DNA of 64,000 bases from Myxococcales bacterium (GTDB taxonomy: Bacteria; Myxococcota_A; Polyangia; Haliangiales; Haliangiaceae). The translations under genes were made by a program, and so were the position numbers. Where the stretch lies: contig CANKMW010000014.1 in NCBI GenBank assembly GCA_947483555.1, positions 58,726-122,725 on the forward strand, read 5' to 3'. Under the pieces are notes generated by a model. The model saw nothing but the letters and a program-made list of their open reading frames with translations. It made no database searches and had not been told where the DNA came from. Positions 47,557 to 58,386 of the stretch are shown here, one piece after another (position 1 is the stretch's first letter; each line of letters starts with the position of its first letter).

Positions 47557-49005
47557 ATGGCGAGCCCGACCGATCCACCACCGTTCGCACCACCCTCGGG
47601 GGCAGTGCCGCAGTCCGTCTCCACCGCGTCGTCAGGCGCGGTGTCAGGGCCGGTCGCGTTCTCCGGCGACGGCGGCCGGCGCGGCCTGCTCGATCCGGGC
47701 GGACCGGTGCGGACCTTCCTGCGCCGCTGGGGCTTCCCGCTGTTCGTCCTCCTGGTGGTGGTGCTTGGCCGCCGCGTGCTGTTGCCGTTCATCTTCGCCG
47801 GCCTGGTGTCCTACATCCTGGCGCCGGTGATCCGCTGGTTGGTCGAGCGCAAGGACGGCTCGCGGCGCATGCCGCGCGGGCTGGCGATCATCGGCTGCTA
47901 CTTGATCTTCATCGCCGCGGTGGTCGGCTTCTTCTTCTTGCTCGTCCCGCGCCTGTACAAGGACGTGGCCCGCATCGGCAAGGAGATGCCGGTCCTCTAC
48001 GAGAAGGTCAACGAGGAGTACACGCCCGAGCTGGCGCGCTGGCTGGAGCAACGCTTCCCGGCGCTGGCCACCAAGCGCGCCAGCGCGGCCGACGCGCCGC
48101 TGGTGCCCGACGTGCCGCTGCCGCCCGGCACCGCGTTCACGCTGACCCCGTTGCCCGACGGTCGCTTCGCCGCCCAGGTGGCGCCGTCCGGCATCCTGAT
48201 CAAGCCCGAGCCGGGCGGTGGCATGCGCATCCTGCCCAGCGAGACGATGGCCGAGGCGGTCACGCTCGAGGAGAAGCTGCGCGCGTACATCGGCCAGGCG
48301 ATGTCGGGGCTGCAGTCGCAGGTCGACGATCTGTTCCGCTTCGGCCAGGCGCTGGTCGCCGCCATGATCAAGGGCGTGTTCACCTTCTTCCTGGTGCTCA
48401 TGATCGGCGCCTTCATCCTGATCGACATGGAGAAGGTGCACGGCTTCATGCGCAGCCTGTTCCCACCTCACGTGCGCGACGACTACGACGTCATCATCGC
48501 TGGCATCGATCGCGGCCTGTCGGGCGTGATCCGCGGCCAGCTCCTCATCTGCCTGATCAACGGCATCCTGACCTACATCGGCCTCGTCATCTTCGACGTG
48601 AAGTACCAGCTCATCCTGGCGTTCGTCGCGGCGCTGATGAGCCTCATCCCGATCTTCGGATCGATCCTGTCGTCGATCCCGATCGTGATGGCGGCCCTGG
48701 TGTCGGGCGAAGCCGGGCTCGATGTCGTGCGCGGCGTGGCCATGGTCGGCTGGATCGTCGGCATCCACTTCATCGAGGCCAACTTCCTCAACCCCAAGAT
48801 CATCGGCACCGCCGCCAAGATCCATCCGGTGCTGGTCATCTTCTCGCTGGTGCTCGGCGAGCACAGCTACGGGTTGATCGGCGCGCTGTTCGCGGTCCCG
48901 ATCCTGGCCATGATCCAGGTCGTGTTCATGTTCTTCTACAAGAAGAGCTGGAAGGAGGGTCGGCCGCCGCCGCAGTCGGTCCCGACCCTGCCGCACAACG
49001 CCTGA
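47557..49005 (+). CDS. AI-2E-family (PF01594) membrane transporter
   Basis: A 482-aa polytopic protein of the AI-2E transporter/permease family (autoinducer-2 exporter TqsA relatives, also Na/H antiporters). Visible are seven to eight hydrophobic segments, the central GVFTFFLVLMIGAFILID, and the family blocks GLSGVIRGQLLICLINGILT, LSLIPIFGSILSS and EANFLNPKIIG. A large periplasmic loop (about 150-270) is rich in Pro. The ATG at 47557 has GCAGGA 7 nt upstream; an in-frame GTG at 47503 lies inside lapB. Likely cotranscribed with lapAB. Confidence 0.85.
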   Translation: MASPTDPPPFAPPSGAVPQSVSTASSGAVSGPVAFSGDGGRRGLLDPGGPVRTFLRRWGFPLFVLLVVVLGRRVLLPFIFAGLVSYILAPVIRWLVERKDGSRRMPRGLAIIGCYLIFIAAVVGFFFLLVPRLYKDVARIGKEMPVLYEKVNEEYTPELARWLEQRFPALATKRASAADAPLVPDVPLPPGTAFTLTPLPDGRFAAQVAPSGILIKPEPGGGMRILPSETMAEAVTLEEKLRAYIGQAMSGLQSQVDDLFRFGQALVAAMIKGVFTFFLVLMIGAFILIDMEKVHGFMRSLFPPHVRDDYDVIIAGIDRGLSGVIRGQLLICLINGILTYIGLVIFDVKYQLILAFVAALMSLIPIFGSILSSIPIVMAALVSGEAGLDVVRGVAMVGWIVGIHFIEANFLNPKIIGTAAKIHPVLVIFSLVLGEHSYGLIGALFAVPILAMIQVVFMFFYKKSWKEGRPPPQSVPTLPHNA

Positions 49006-49124
49006 CCGCACGGACCGGCGCCAGCCCGGCGGCGGTTGCCGTCCCCTGTGCGGCACGCCGCGCGGCGGTGCGGCCAGGCGCACGTGACGTTGAACCGCTG
49101 GCGTAGGGGTGGTACGCAGGAGAG

Positions 49125-50261
49125 GTGACGAGCGACCTCCGCCGACGCGCCACCGCCTTGCTCTCGCTGGCGAGCGCCCTGGTCGCGACCCAGCCGGCCG
49201 CGTGGGCCCAGCCGGTCGACCCGTATGCCGGCCAGGCGCCGACGCCAACCCCGACGCCAACCGCGACGCCAACCCCGACACCGCACGGTACTGATCCGGA
49301 GATCGATCTGGCGGTCGCCCAGGCGCTGCTCGCCCGCGCGCGGGTGCTCGACGCCGAGGCCTCCTACGCTGATGCCAAGCAGCTGGTGGTCGAGGCGCTC
49401 ATGCGGGCGCCCGGCGACGCCGACGCCAAGCTCCTGCTCGCCGAGCTCAACCGCAAGCTCGGCATCGTCGACGCGCCGCCACCACCGCCGCTCGATCCGA
49501 TCGCTCCCCCCTACGAGCCACCGCCCGACGATCGGATCGACACCCCCGAGCCGACCCCGCCCTCGCCGCAACGACCGACCCGATTCGCGCGCTACGCCGG
49601 CGGCGTGGTCGGCGGCGCCATCGCCGGCGGCCTGTTCGCCGACGTCGTCACCGGCCTGGACGGCACCACCGCGGACGATGTCACCGGCGGCGCGATCCTG
49701 GGGGCGCTGGGCGGCGGCCTCACCGCCCATGTCCTGAACAAGAGCGCCGATCTGACCGTGGGCGATCACGCGCTCATCGACTCGATGGCGACCTGGGGCC
49801 TGCTCGGCGGCATGATGTTCGCCTTCGCGCTCGATCCACCCGAAGGCGAGGCCTTCTCGCTCAACGGGGTGGTGGGCATCGGCGGCGGCTACCTCATCGG
49901 CCACGCCGCGGCCCGCAAGTCCGACCTCTCGACCGCGCGCCTGGCCCGGGTCAACGCGGCCGCGCTCATCGGCGCCGCCGCGCCGTGGCTGCTCTATGCG
50001 GTCGCCGAGGATCCCGACAGCACCGACGACGAGCAGGCGTTCGGGTTCCTGTCCACGGTGGGCTTGCTCAGCGGCGTCTACCTCGGCTTCCGATGGACCC
50101 GCAACATGAAGCCGGCCGGCGAGGTTCCGACCGAGCTCGAGACCGGGCCGACCGCCCTGTTCCGTCACGGCCGCGCCGGCTGGGACGTCGGCGGGCTCGG
50201 CATGACGCGGGTGCAGGGCGGCCGCGGCGCCGCGCTGTCGCTGGTCGGTGGCTCCTGGTAG
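49125..50261 (+). CDS. Exported Gly-rich membrane-associated protein, unknown function
   Basis: A 378-aa protein with signal peptide (1-29, WAQP), a TPR-like helical pair (LLARARVLDAEASYADAKQL), a Pro-rich hinge, then about seven small Gly/Ala-rich hydrophobic segments (GVVGGAIAGGLFADVV, GGAILGALGGGLTA, GVVGIGGGYLIGHAA) of the 'Gly-zipper' type. This build suggests a membrane-embedded domain. CAGGAGAG just before the GTG supports the start. No known family. Confidence 0.65.
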   Translation: MTSDLRRRATALLSLASALVATQPAAWAQPVDPYAGQAPTPTPTPTATPTPTPHGTDPEIDLAVAQALLARARVLDAEASYADAKQLVVEALMRAPGDADAKLLLAELNRKLGIVDAPPPPPLDPIAPPYEPPPDDRIDTPEPTPPSPQRPTRFARYAGGVVGGAIAGGLFADVVTGLDGTTADDVTGGAILGALGGGLTAHVLNKSADLTVGDHALIDSMATWGLLGGMMFAFALDPPEGEAFSLNGVVGIGGGYLIGHAAARKSDLSTARLARVNAAALIGAAAPWLLYAVAEDPDSTDDEQAFGFLSTVGLLSGVYLGFRWTRNMKPAGEVPTELETGPTALFRHGRAGWDVGGLGMTRVQGGRGAALSLVGGSW

Positions 50262-50278
50262 CGGCCGCGGCGAGGTGT

Positions 50279-50284
50279 TACAAC
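50279..50284 (+). promoter_or_regulatory. -10-like element (TACAAC) before the methyltransferase
   Basis: TACAAC ends 9 nt before the TTG at 50294 (6 nt before CTG 50291), the recurring layout. Confidence 0.3.
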
Positions 50285-50293
50285 GCATCGCTG

Positions 50294-51115
50294 TTGGATC
50301 CTCACGTCCTGCCGATCCTCAAGTGTCCGCGCTGTGGCGCGTCGGGCGAGTTCGACGGTGCCTCGGCCGGCACCTCCGCCGTCGGCTGCGGTCGCTGCGA
50401 TCTGGTCCTCGACGCCGGTCGCGGCTTCTACGATCTGCTCGACGTCTCCGCCCGCGGTGAGCCAGCGGCGACCACCGCCGAGCAGCGCTTCATGGAGAGC
50501 GCGCTGGTGGCGCGCGCCTACGAGCGGGTGTGGCGGCCGACCTTCGTGCGCATGTTCGCTGGCCGGGGTGCGGGCGCCGCGGTGGGCGGCTTCGCCGGCG
50601 AGATGTTCATCCACAAGAACGCCTTGTCGCTCGATGATCGCGACGGCCCATGGCTCGATCTGTCGTGCGGGCCGGGGCTGTTCACGCGCGCGATCGCCGC
50701 CACGGCGCCGGGCGCGCTGGTGGTTGGCCTCGACATCTCGCGCGCGATGCTCGAGGTCGCGGTCGGCCGGGTCCGCGGCTACACCAACGTCTTGCTGGTC
50801 CGCGCCGACGCCCATCAGTTGCCGTTCGTCGATGGGTGCTTCGACGGCATCAACAACAGCGGCGCGATCCACGCCTACGACGATGCCGAGCAGGTGTTCC
50901 GCGAGATCTGGCGCACGCTGCGGCCCGGTGGCATCTACGTCGGCTCGACCTTCGCCGAAGCGCCGACCTTGACCGGTCGCCTGGCGGCACGGATCGCCGG
51001 CATCCGTCGCTACGATCCGGGCGAGCTCAGAGCCCAGCTGTCGCGGCTGGGATTCTCCGAGTACGAGGAGCTCCGGCTCGGTGGTGCGTTCGTGTTCCGC
51101 GCCCGCAAGCCGTAG
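50294..51115 (+). CDS. SAM-dependent methyltransferase with N-terminal zinc ribbon
   Basis: A 273-aa class I methyltransferase. An N-terminal Cys4 ribbon (CPRCG and CGRCD, residues about 10-35) precedes the SAM domain: LDLSCGPGLFTRAIAA (motif I), LVVGLDISRAMLEVA (acidic loop), LPFVDGCFDGINNSGAIHAY and LRPGGIYVGSTF. The arrangement is that of UbiE-like enzymes with a Trm112-like ribbon, and resembles chlorophyll/quinone- or rRNA-methyltransferases such as RlmA. Start is a TTG (or CTG at 50291); no ATG/GTG is available before the ribbon. Confidence 0.85.
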   Translation: MDPHVLPILKCPRCGASGEFDGASAGTSAVGCGRCDLVLDAGRGFYDLLDVSARGEPAATTAEQRFMESALVARAYERVWRPTFVRMFAGRGAGAAVGGFAGEMFIHKNALSLDDRDGPWLDLSCGPGLFTRAIAATAPGALVVGLDISRAMLEVAVGRVRGYTNVLLVRADAHQLPFVDGCFDGINNSGAIHAYDDAEQVFREIWRTLRPGGIYVGSTFAEAPTLTGRLAARIAGIRRYDPGELRAQLSRLGFSEYEELRLGGAFVFRARKP

Positions 51116-51123
51116 CCTGATCG

Positions 51124-52563
<1,440 letters not shown>

Positions 52564-52780
52564 ATCCAGATGGACGTGCGCGATCGGTCACGCATTCGAA
52601 TCGACGGCTGGCGATCTCGGGCCGGCGTCGTAACTCACGCGCCCGGCGGCTTCGGTGAGGCTGCCAACCATCGTTTCAGGCCTGAGCCAGGTTCGTCCCG
52701 AACTCGGCGATTGACGACTGGCCAGACCACCGTTTAGCGTGGAACTCCGCTTCGTTACCGCTTCATATCGACCTTGGTTC

Positions 52781-52785
52781 AGGAG
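52781..52785 (+). promoter_or_regulatory. Ribosome binding site (AGGAG) deciding a TTG start
   Basis: AGGAG lies 6 nt before the TTG at 52792; the more upstream in-frame TTG (52774) has none. Confidence 0.65.
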
Positions 52786-52791
52786 TGTAGC

Positions 52792-55700
52792 TTGCTGAAG
52801 AACGACCCGATCGCCCGCGTGACGCCACGGCAGAGTCCAACCGTCACGGATCGCCTCGCGGCGGTCATCAGCATGGCGGCGCTGATGTCGGCGGGCTGCC
52901 ACGGCGGCTTCGACGAGGCGCGGCAGCCGGTCGACAACGGCAGCTTCGGCGAGACGGTGCACACGCTGGTGTGCAAGCGGATCGCGTACCTCGACGACCT
53001 CGCCGACGGCGGCGCCACCGACGTCCGCGGCGATGCGATGCGCGACATCTGTCGCCTCGGGCTGGCGCCGCCGGCGACCGCGTCGGGCAAGCTCAAGGCG
53101 CTGCTGGCCGAGCGCGAGCGGCTCACCGCCGCCGTCGACGCCATCTATCCCGAGGCGTATCTGCCCGATCTGCAGACGCTGCTGACGTCGAACGAGTTCC
53201 TCGCCCTCTACGATGACGACACCTCGCAGCGTGCGATCGACGCCCTGATCGCGTCGCTGCGCCACATCGCGATCGACGACGAAGCCATCGGCGCGCTCGA
53301 GCGCCTCGGTCACCGCCTCGGTTACCGGCCGCTGACGCCGGCGATGGGCGCCTTGCGGGCGCTGGTGAACTACCCCGAGCTTCACGACTTCCTGCTCACG
53401 CTGACCGAGTCGGTCACCACCGGCGGTGGCGCCCGTGGCGAGTGGCAGAACCTGATCGAGGCGCTCGGCATCGCCTTGCGTAACGCCGAGCCGGCACCCA
53501 GCCCCAACGCCGCCGATCGCACGCTGCGCATCGCGCTCGACTTCTTGCTCACCGAGCGGGCCCAGCTCGGTACCACCATGGTGGCGCCGCTGACCACGCG
53601 CGACGCCCGCGGCGTGGCCCGGCTGCGGGCCGTGGTGGCGCCCTACGTCGATGGCAACAGCGACGGCCAGGCCGACATCGATGACCTCGGTCGCTTCGTC
53701 GACGCCGCCGGCACGCCGATCGCGGCCCCGGCGCCGTTCGAGCTCCCCGAGGGCGCCGCGGCCTCGCCGTGGCAGTTCCGCGATCCCCAGGGTCGCGCCC
53801 TCACCGCCGCCGCCGGCCCGCTGCTCTACCAGTACGTCGATCTGGACAAGACGGTGCTGGCCGCGCTGGCCCGCGATGGCATCCAGCTCTTCGATCCGCA
53901 GAAAGGCACCGCCTTCGATCTCACCCGCGGCGCCTCGGCGCTGGTCGGTGCGCGCATGGAGCAGACGCGCAGCTACGGCAACGGCGAGTCGCTCACCTAC
54001 CGTGGCTACGACGTCGCGACCTCGCCGCTGCTCGACATGACCTACGGCTACCTGAGCATGCTGCGCGACCCGGCGATCACCGACACCCTCGCGCTGGCCA
54101 CCACGCTGCTGTCGACCCGCGAGGCCGACGTCGCGCGGCTGGCCGAGGTCTTCATCTCGGCGGCGCGCAAGGGCGACAACCACCCCGAGGCGGTCATCCC
54201 GGCCACCGCGCCGATGTGGGACGACCTGATCCCGGTCTTCCGTCAGATCCTGGCCCGGCCGGCGCTGGTCACCGCGCTGCTGGCCGCGATGGAGCGGCCC
54301 GAGGTGGCGCAGCTCGGCGAGCGCTTCCGCAAGTTCATGGCCTACAAGGATCGCTTCGACATCAACCCGAGCAACCAGACCGTCACCGGTAGCTTCGCGA
54401 CCGCGGTCGATCGCAGCCGGCCCGACTCGGGGTTCGATCGCTCGATCTTCCAGCGCATCCTCCACGTCATCGCCGATTCCAACAACGCGGTGGCGTGCAA
54501 CAAGGCCGGGGCGCGGGTCGTCGATCCGTTCGTCGGTATCACGCTCGGCACCTACAACCAGTGCGAGCTGTTCCGGGTCGACAACCTGGCCACCTTCTAC
54601 CTGCAGTCGATCGCGTACGCCAAGAACGGATCGGGCCAGTACATCTGCGAGACCAACGCCGGCGCCTTCGACTCGACCACCACGGCGGCCACGCCGCAGG
54701 GCTGCGTCAGCCAGGGCCGGCGACCGCAGCCCAAGGCCAACTTCAACTACAACTGGGGTGGCGTGGTCTCGTTCTCGCTCGACACCTTCGGCGGCGACCA
54801 GTTCCTCGAGGACACCGTCGGCATCGTCGGCATGCGCACCCATCCGACCCCGAACGCGCTCAACCGGGTGCTGTTCCTCGACCCGACCCCGGCCTACCTG
54901 AACAACATCATCGATCCGATGCGCGATCGCGAAGGTGACCTGTACAAGGCCCAGCACGCCGGCACGTTGCCGGTGTGGGAGGTCGACGGCTTCTACGACC
55001 AGCTGCGCCCGGTGGTGCAGGCGTTCGCCGACAACAACAGCGAGCAGCTCTTCATCGACGTGATGGTGGCGCTGCACAAGCACTGGGCGACCCGCAACTC
55101 GGTGACCCATCAGTCGGTCGACCCGGTGGCGGCCGGCTACGTCTTCGGCTCGGGCGCGATGACCTACGAGGCGCTGATGGTCGACATCCTCCAGGATGGA
55201 TCGCTCATGGGCGCGCTCACCGCCACCGCACCGATCCTCAACGCGGTCACCGCCAACGGCAAGAGCTACGAGGACATCGTCCGGGTCGCGGCCAGCTACC
55301 TGATGACGCCGCGCGCCGGCCTCGCCGATCGCCAGGGCCGCACCGCCACCACCACCTCCAACGGCGTCGCCGTGACCACGATGTCGCCGTGGCACCTGCT
55401 GGCCGACGCCTACAATCGCAAGCGCGATCGCCTGGGCCAGGCTGGCGCCGAGGGTGAGGCGTGGACCGAGTCGGTCAGCGAGGTCGTCGACGTGCTGACT
55501 CGCGGCGCCGACGTACCCGGGCAGGGCTGGCGATTCAAGAATCCGCGCACCCGCGGCGTCCTGCTGGCGGTCGTCGATCTGCTGCAGCGTCGGATCGCGG
55601 CCCACGACGGGACCGGCGATCGGGTGGCCTGGTTGACCCAGGAGCTGCCCGGCGATCTCGAGGCCAAGCTGACCAGCCCGGTGTTCGCCGGCGCCGCCGA

Positions 55701-56202
55701 CTTCATCGTGTCGCTGCAGGCCACGCCCGAGACCCGGCTGCAGCTCGAGAGCTTGATGCAGTACCTGGTCGACGAAGCCACCTCGAGCGAGTCGTTCGTG
55801 ACCTCGCTGACCGCGATTGCCGATCTGGCGCAGATCGCGCTCGACGATCGCGACCTGGTCCCGATCGCTCGCGTGATCGGCGAGGCCATCGCGCCCGAAC
55901 GCGGCTGGCTCGACGCCCAGCTCGAGTTCGTCAAGGGCGCGCGGGCCAGCGACGCCAACCAGGCGCTGGCCCGGATGATGGTGAACCTGTACTCCGAGCA
56001 CCGGCCGGGCCGCACCGCGGTCGGCGATCTGATCGACGGTCTGTCGGAGGTGCTGCGCGCCCGGCCGTACGACGACCTCGGCGCCCGCTACGCCGCCGAC
56101 GACTACCGGGCGGTGCTGACCGGGGTCGCCGACTTCCTCGACGAGGAGAAACGTGGCCTGCGTAAATTCATCGCGATCATCAGGTCGCGCAACCTCGAGT
56201 GA
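52792..56202 (+). CDS. Very large lipoprotein of unknown function
   Basis: A 1136-aa protein with a long positively charged N-terminus and lipobox LMSAGC (Cys about 36). The mature part has mostly helical segments, an EF-hand-like calcium loop (DGNSDGQADIDDL), and a Cys-containing region (about 565-650: ACNKAGARVVDPF, CELFRVDN, CETNAG, GCVSQ). No catalytic motif recognised. Large lipoproteins of this kind, paired with a following FadL-type barrel, are typical of myxobacterial envelopes. TTG start is chosen by the AGGAG site. The next gene starts 14 bp after its stop, so they are an operon. Confidence 0.82.
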   Translation: MLKNDPIARVTPRQSPTVTDRLAAVISMAALMSAGCHGGFDEARQPVDNGSFGETVHTLVCKRIAYLDDLADGGATDVRGDAMRDICRLGLAPPATASGKLKALLAERERLTAAVDAIYPEAYLPDLQTLLTSNEFLALYDDDTSQRAIDALIASLRHIAIDDEAIGALERLGHRLGYRPLTPAMGALRALVNYPELHDFLLTLTESVTTGGGARGEWQNLIEALGIALRNAEPAPSPNAADRTLRIALDFLLTERAQLGTTMVAPLTTRDARGVARLRAVVAPYVDGNSDGQADIDDLGRFVDAAGTPIAAPAPFELPEGAAASPWQFRDPQGRALTAAAGPLLYQYVDLDKTVLAALARDGIQLFDPQKGTAFDLTRGASALVGARMEQTRSYGNGESLTYRGYDVATSPLLDMTYGYLSMLRDPAITDTLALATTLLSTREADVARLAEVFISAARKGDNHPEAVIPATAPMWDDLIPVFRQILARPALVTALLAAMERPEVAQLGERFRKFMAYKDRFDINPSNQTVTGSFATAVDRSRPDSGFDRSIFQRILHVIADSNNAVACNKAGARVVDPFVGITLGTYNQCELFRVDNLATFYLQSIAYAKNGSGQYICETNAGAFDSTTTAATPQGCVSQGRRPQPKANFNYNWGGVVSFSLDTFGGDQFLEDTVGIVGMRTHPTPNALNRVLFLDPTPAYLNNIIDPMRDREGDLYKAQHAGTLPVWEVDGFYDQLRPVVQAFADNNSEQLFIDVMVALHKHWATRNSVTHQSVDPVAAGYVFGSGAMTYEALMVDILQDGSLMGALTATAPILNAVTANGKSYEDIVRVAASYLMTPRAGLADRQGRTATTTSNGVAVTTMSPWHLLADAYNRKRDRLGQAGAEGEAWTESVSEVVDVLTRGADVPGQGWRFKNPRTRGVLLAVVDLLQRRIAAHDGTGDRVAWLTQELPGDLEAKLTSPVFAGAADFIVSLQATPETRLQLESLMQYLVDEATSSESFVTSLTAIADLAQIALDDRDLVPIARVIGEAIAPERGWLDAQLEFVKGARASDANQALARMMVNLYSEHRPGRTAVGDLIDGLSEVLRARPYDDLGARYAADDYRAVLTGVADFLDEEKRGLRKFIAIIRSRNLE

Positions 56203-56215
56203 CGGCGGAGTGACG

Positions 56216-57607
56216 ATGTCGAATTCTGGTCTGCGCGCCGCGCTGGCGCTGGCGCTGGTGTCTGGCTTGGTGTCTGGCTTGGAGTCTGGCTTCGCCGCCG
56301 AGGCTGCCGCCGGCGGCATGTACCTGCCGACCCGCGGCGTGCGCCCGACCGGCCGTGGCGGTGCGTTCGTCGCCGGCGCCGACGATCTGTCGGCGACCTG
56401 GTTCAACCCCGCCGGCCTCGGCCATCTCACCAGTCCGGCGGCGCTGATCGATGTCGCCTTCGTCGGCCAGTCGATCGGCTACCAGCGGATCGACTCGGGC
56501 GGCAACATCCTGCCGGCGGTCGACAACCAGGCGCCCGGGATCCCCGTCCCATCGCTCGGCTACGCCCGGCCGCTCGGCAAGCAGGCGGTGCTGGCGTTCG
56601 GGGTCTGGGCGCCGTATGCCGGCCTGGCCCGGTTCGCCGAGGACGGACCGCAGCGCTACTCGTCGGTCGACCTGTCGAAGTCGCTGATCGTCACCGCCGG
56701 TGTCGGCGTCGGCGTCCGCCTCGGTGAGCGGTTCCGGGTCGGGGTGACGGTGCAGGATCACGTGGTCGCGCTGGAGACCAAGATCGTGCTGTCGGGCTGC
56801 CCGTCGCAGACCACCTGCGCGCCCGAGGATCCCGACTTCGACTCGGTCAATCGGGTCGATCAGGACAGCTTCCTCAACCCGTCGGGCTCGGTGGGCATCC
56901 AGGTCGACCTCGGCAAGCAGGCGACCGTCGGGGCATCGCTCCAGCTTCCGGTCTGGGTCCGCGGCCACGGCACGCTGCACAGCCGACTACCGGCGTCGGG
57001 GTTCTTCAACGGCGCCTCGGTCGAGGGCGACCGCGCCGATATCTCGTTCGACCTGCCGGCCGCGATGCGCGCCGGCCTCGAGGTCCGTCCCGGCCGCTGG
57101 CGGGTCGAGGTCGCCGGCACCGTCGAGCTGTGGTCGCAGCACGACGAGATGCGCATCGAGCCGCGCGACGTGCGGATCGTCGACGTCGCCGGCGTCGGCA
57201 CCTACGAGCTCGGCCCGATGGTGGTGCCGCGACGGTTCGCCAACACCTACGCCGCCCACCTCGGCGTCGAGGGCCGGCCATCGGCGAGCAAGCCGCTGAC
57301 CGTGCGCGCCGGCTACGCCTTCGAGACCGGCGCGCCGCCCGACGAGTACCTCTCGGTCCTCACCGTCGACGGCCAGAAACACCTGCTCGCGCTCGGCGTC
57401 GGCTACGTGATCGGCTCGTGGACGGTCGACGTGCTGGTCGGCTTCGCCAAGATGTCCGATCGCACGGTGGCCGCCGGCACCGGCCAGGTGCCCCAGCTCA
57501 ATCCGATCCGCGACACCTCGGCCGAACCGCTGGTGGTCCACATCAACGACGGCGACTACTCGTCGTCGTGGCTCATGATCGGCAGCGGCGGCAGTCGGCG
57601 GTTCTGA
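56216..57607 (+). CDS. FadL/OmpP1-type outer-membrane transport protein
   Basis: A 463-aa barrel protein of the FadL family (uptake of long-chain fatty acids and other hydrophobic molecules). After a signal peptide (to about residue 30) come the hallmarks: GGMYLPTRGVRPTGRGGAFV, AGADDLSATWFNPAGLG (the NPAG block), strands such as VLAFGVWAPYAGLARF, and the C-terminal YVIGSWTVDVLVGFAKMSDR. GGAG 5 nt before the ATG. The signal peptide carries a 12-bp tandem repeat in its DNA. Coupled to the large lipoprotein, which may be its partner. Confidence 0.88.
   Translation: MSNSGLRAALALALVSGLVSGLESGFAAEAAAGGMYLPTRGVRPTGRGGAFVAGADDLSATWFNPAGLGHLTSPAALIDVAFVGQSIGYQRIDSGGNILPAVDNQAPGIPVPSLGYARPLGKQAVLAFGVWAPYAGLARFAEDGPQRYSSVDLSKSLIVTAGVGVGVRLGERFRVGVTVQDHVVALETKIVLSGCPSQTTCAPEDPDFDSVNRVDQDSFLNPSGSVGIQVDLGKQATVGASLQLPVWVRGHGTLHSRLPASGFFNGASVEGDRADISFDLPAAMRAGLEVRPGRWRVEVAGTVELWSQHDEMRIEPRDVRIVDVAGVGTYELGPMVVPRRFANTYAAHLGVEGRPSASKPLTVRAGYAFETGAPPDEYLSVLTVDGQKHLLALGVGYVIGSWTVDVLVGFAKMSDRTVAAGTGQVPQLNPIRDTSAEPLVVHINDGDYSSSWLMIGSGGSRRF
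56261..56293. repeat. 12-bp tandem repeat (2.75 copies) in a signal-peptide coding region
   Basis: TCTGGCTTGGTG, TCTGGCTTGGAG and a partial third copy. It codes SGLV-SGLE-SGF in the signal peptide of the FadL-type gene. Confidence 0.75.
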
Positions 57608-57617
57608 CCGCCCCGGA

Positions 57618-58259
57618 TCAGGCCGCGTGGCGGACGTACGCGGCTTCGGCGGCGCGCAGGCCGGCCTCGACGCACGCGAACAGCGTCGCGCGGTGGGCGG
57701 CGGGCAGGGCGAAGTTGCCGCTGACCCCGTCAGCCGCGAGGCTGCCGATGAACGCCGTCCACAGCATGTCGGCCACCTCGCTCGGGCTGACCGAGCGGAA
57801 GGCGCCGACGTGGATGCCGTCCGCGATGCAGGCGCCGAGGTGCTCCCGGAGCCGCGACACGGAGCCGGCGACGCCGACCGCGACGTCCTCGGTGAGCTGG
57901 GCTCGCAGGCCGGGCTGGCTGGTCATCGCCAGCGCTCGCGCCATCTCCGGCTCGGCCTCGACCCATCCGCTGAGGCGGGTCCACGCGGCACCCAGGCGGG
58001 CCTTCGCGTCGCCGCGGCGGACCTCGGCGAGTTGACCGTCCAGCTCTTCGAGCGAGGTCTCGAGGATCGAGATGTAGAGATCCTCCTTCGACTGGAAGTA
58101 CAGATAGATAGCCCCGACGGACAGCTGGGCCTGCTTCGCGATCTGTTCGATCGAGGCGCGGGCGAAGCCGCGCTCGACGAAGACCGGACGAGCAGCATCC
58201 TGGATGCGCCGACGGCGGGCCTGACGTTCTTGACGCTTGCGATCCTGAGCAGTCATCAT
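57618..58259 (-). CDS. TetR/AcrR-family transcriptional regulator
   Basis: A 213-aa repressor-type regulator: N-terminal helix-turn-helix (RIQDAARPVFVERGFARASI, EQIAKQAQLSVGAIYLYFQS, residues about 18-62) and an all-helical ligand domain. The phrase SKEDLYISILET and VGAIYLYF are typical of AcrR regulators. Two ATGs are adjacent (58259, 58256). It is convergent with the FadL gene (11 bp apart) and divergent from the VWA gene, whose promoter region it may control together with its own. No efflux pump is near. Confidence 0.93.
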   Translation of the reverse strand: MMTAQDRKRQERQARRRRIQDAARPVFVERGFARASIEQIAKQAQLSVGAIYLYFQSKEDLYISILETSLEELDGQLAEVRRGDAKARLGAAWTRLSGWVEAEPEMARALAMTSQPGLRAQLTEDVAVGVAGSVSRLREHLGACIADGIHVGAFRSVSPSEVADMLWTAFIGSLAADGVSGNFALPAAHRATLFACVEAGLRAAEAAYVRHAA

Positions 58260-58267
58260 GACGCGTA

Positions 58268-58296
58268 GTGTTATGCCTGGTGACGCGACGTGTCAA
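58268..58296 (-). promoter_or_regulatory. Leaderless sigma-70 promoter of the TetR gene (TTGACA-17-TAACAC)
   Basis: On the minus strand TTGACA (58296-58291, perfect -35) and TAACAC (58273-58268) are 17 bp apart; the ATG at 58259 follows after 8 nt. Confidence 0.65.
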
Positions 58297-58321
58297 CTCC
58301 AGATTACGCGCCGCGTCGTAA
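58281..58321. promoter_or_regulatory. Two imperfect palindromes, possible TetR operators
   Basis: TGACGCGACGTGTCA (58281-58295, arms TGAC/GTCA) covers the TetR -35 and spacer; TTACG-8-CGTAA (58304-58321) lies in the gap before the VWA gene. Both fit a divergently acting repressor but the symmetry is weak. Confidence 0.35.
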
Positions 58322-58386
58322 CGCGCTGATTTGGCTTCGTTCTGCCGTGTAGATCTGTGCGCAGGTGCCGTGCGTTTGCGGTCCTC

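Noticed and set aside
46356..49106. A 916-codon plus-strand frame over lapB and the transporter
   Set aside because: Arg/Pro/Ser-rich out-of-frame shadow of two well supported genes.
52588..56430. A minus-strand open frame of 1280 codons opposite the giant lipoprotein
   Set aside because: Its protein is Arg/Gly/Asp/His-rich with no domains, a usual antisense shadow in GC-rich DNA; the plus strand has lipobox, ribosome site and normal composition.
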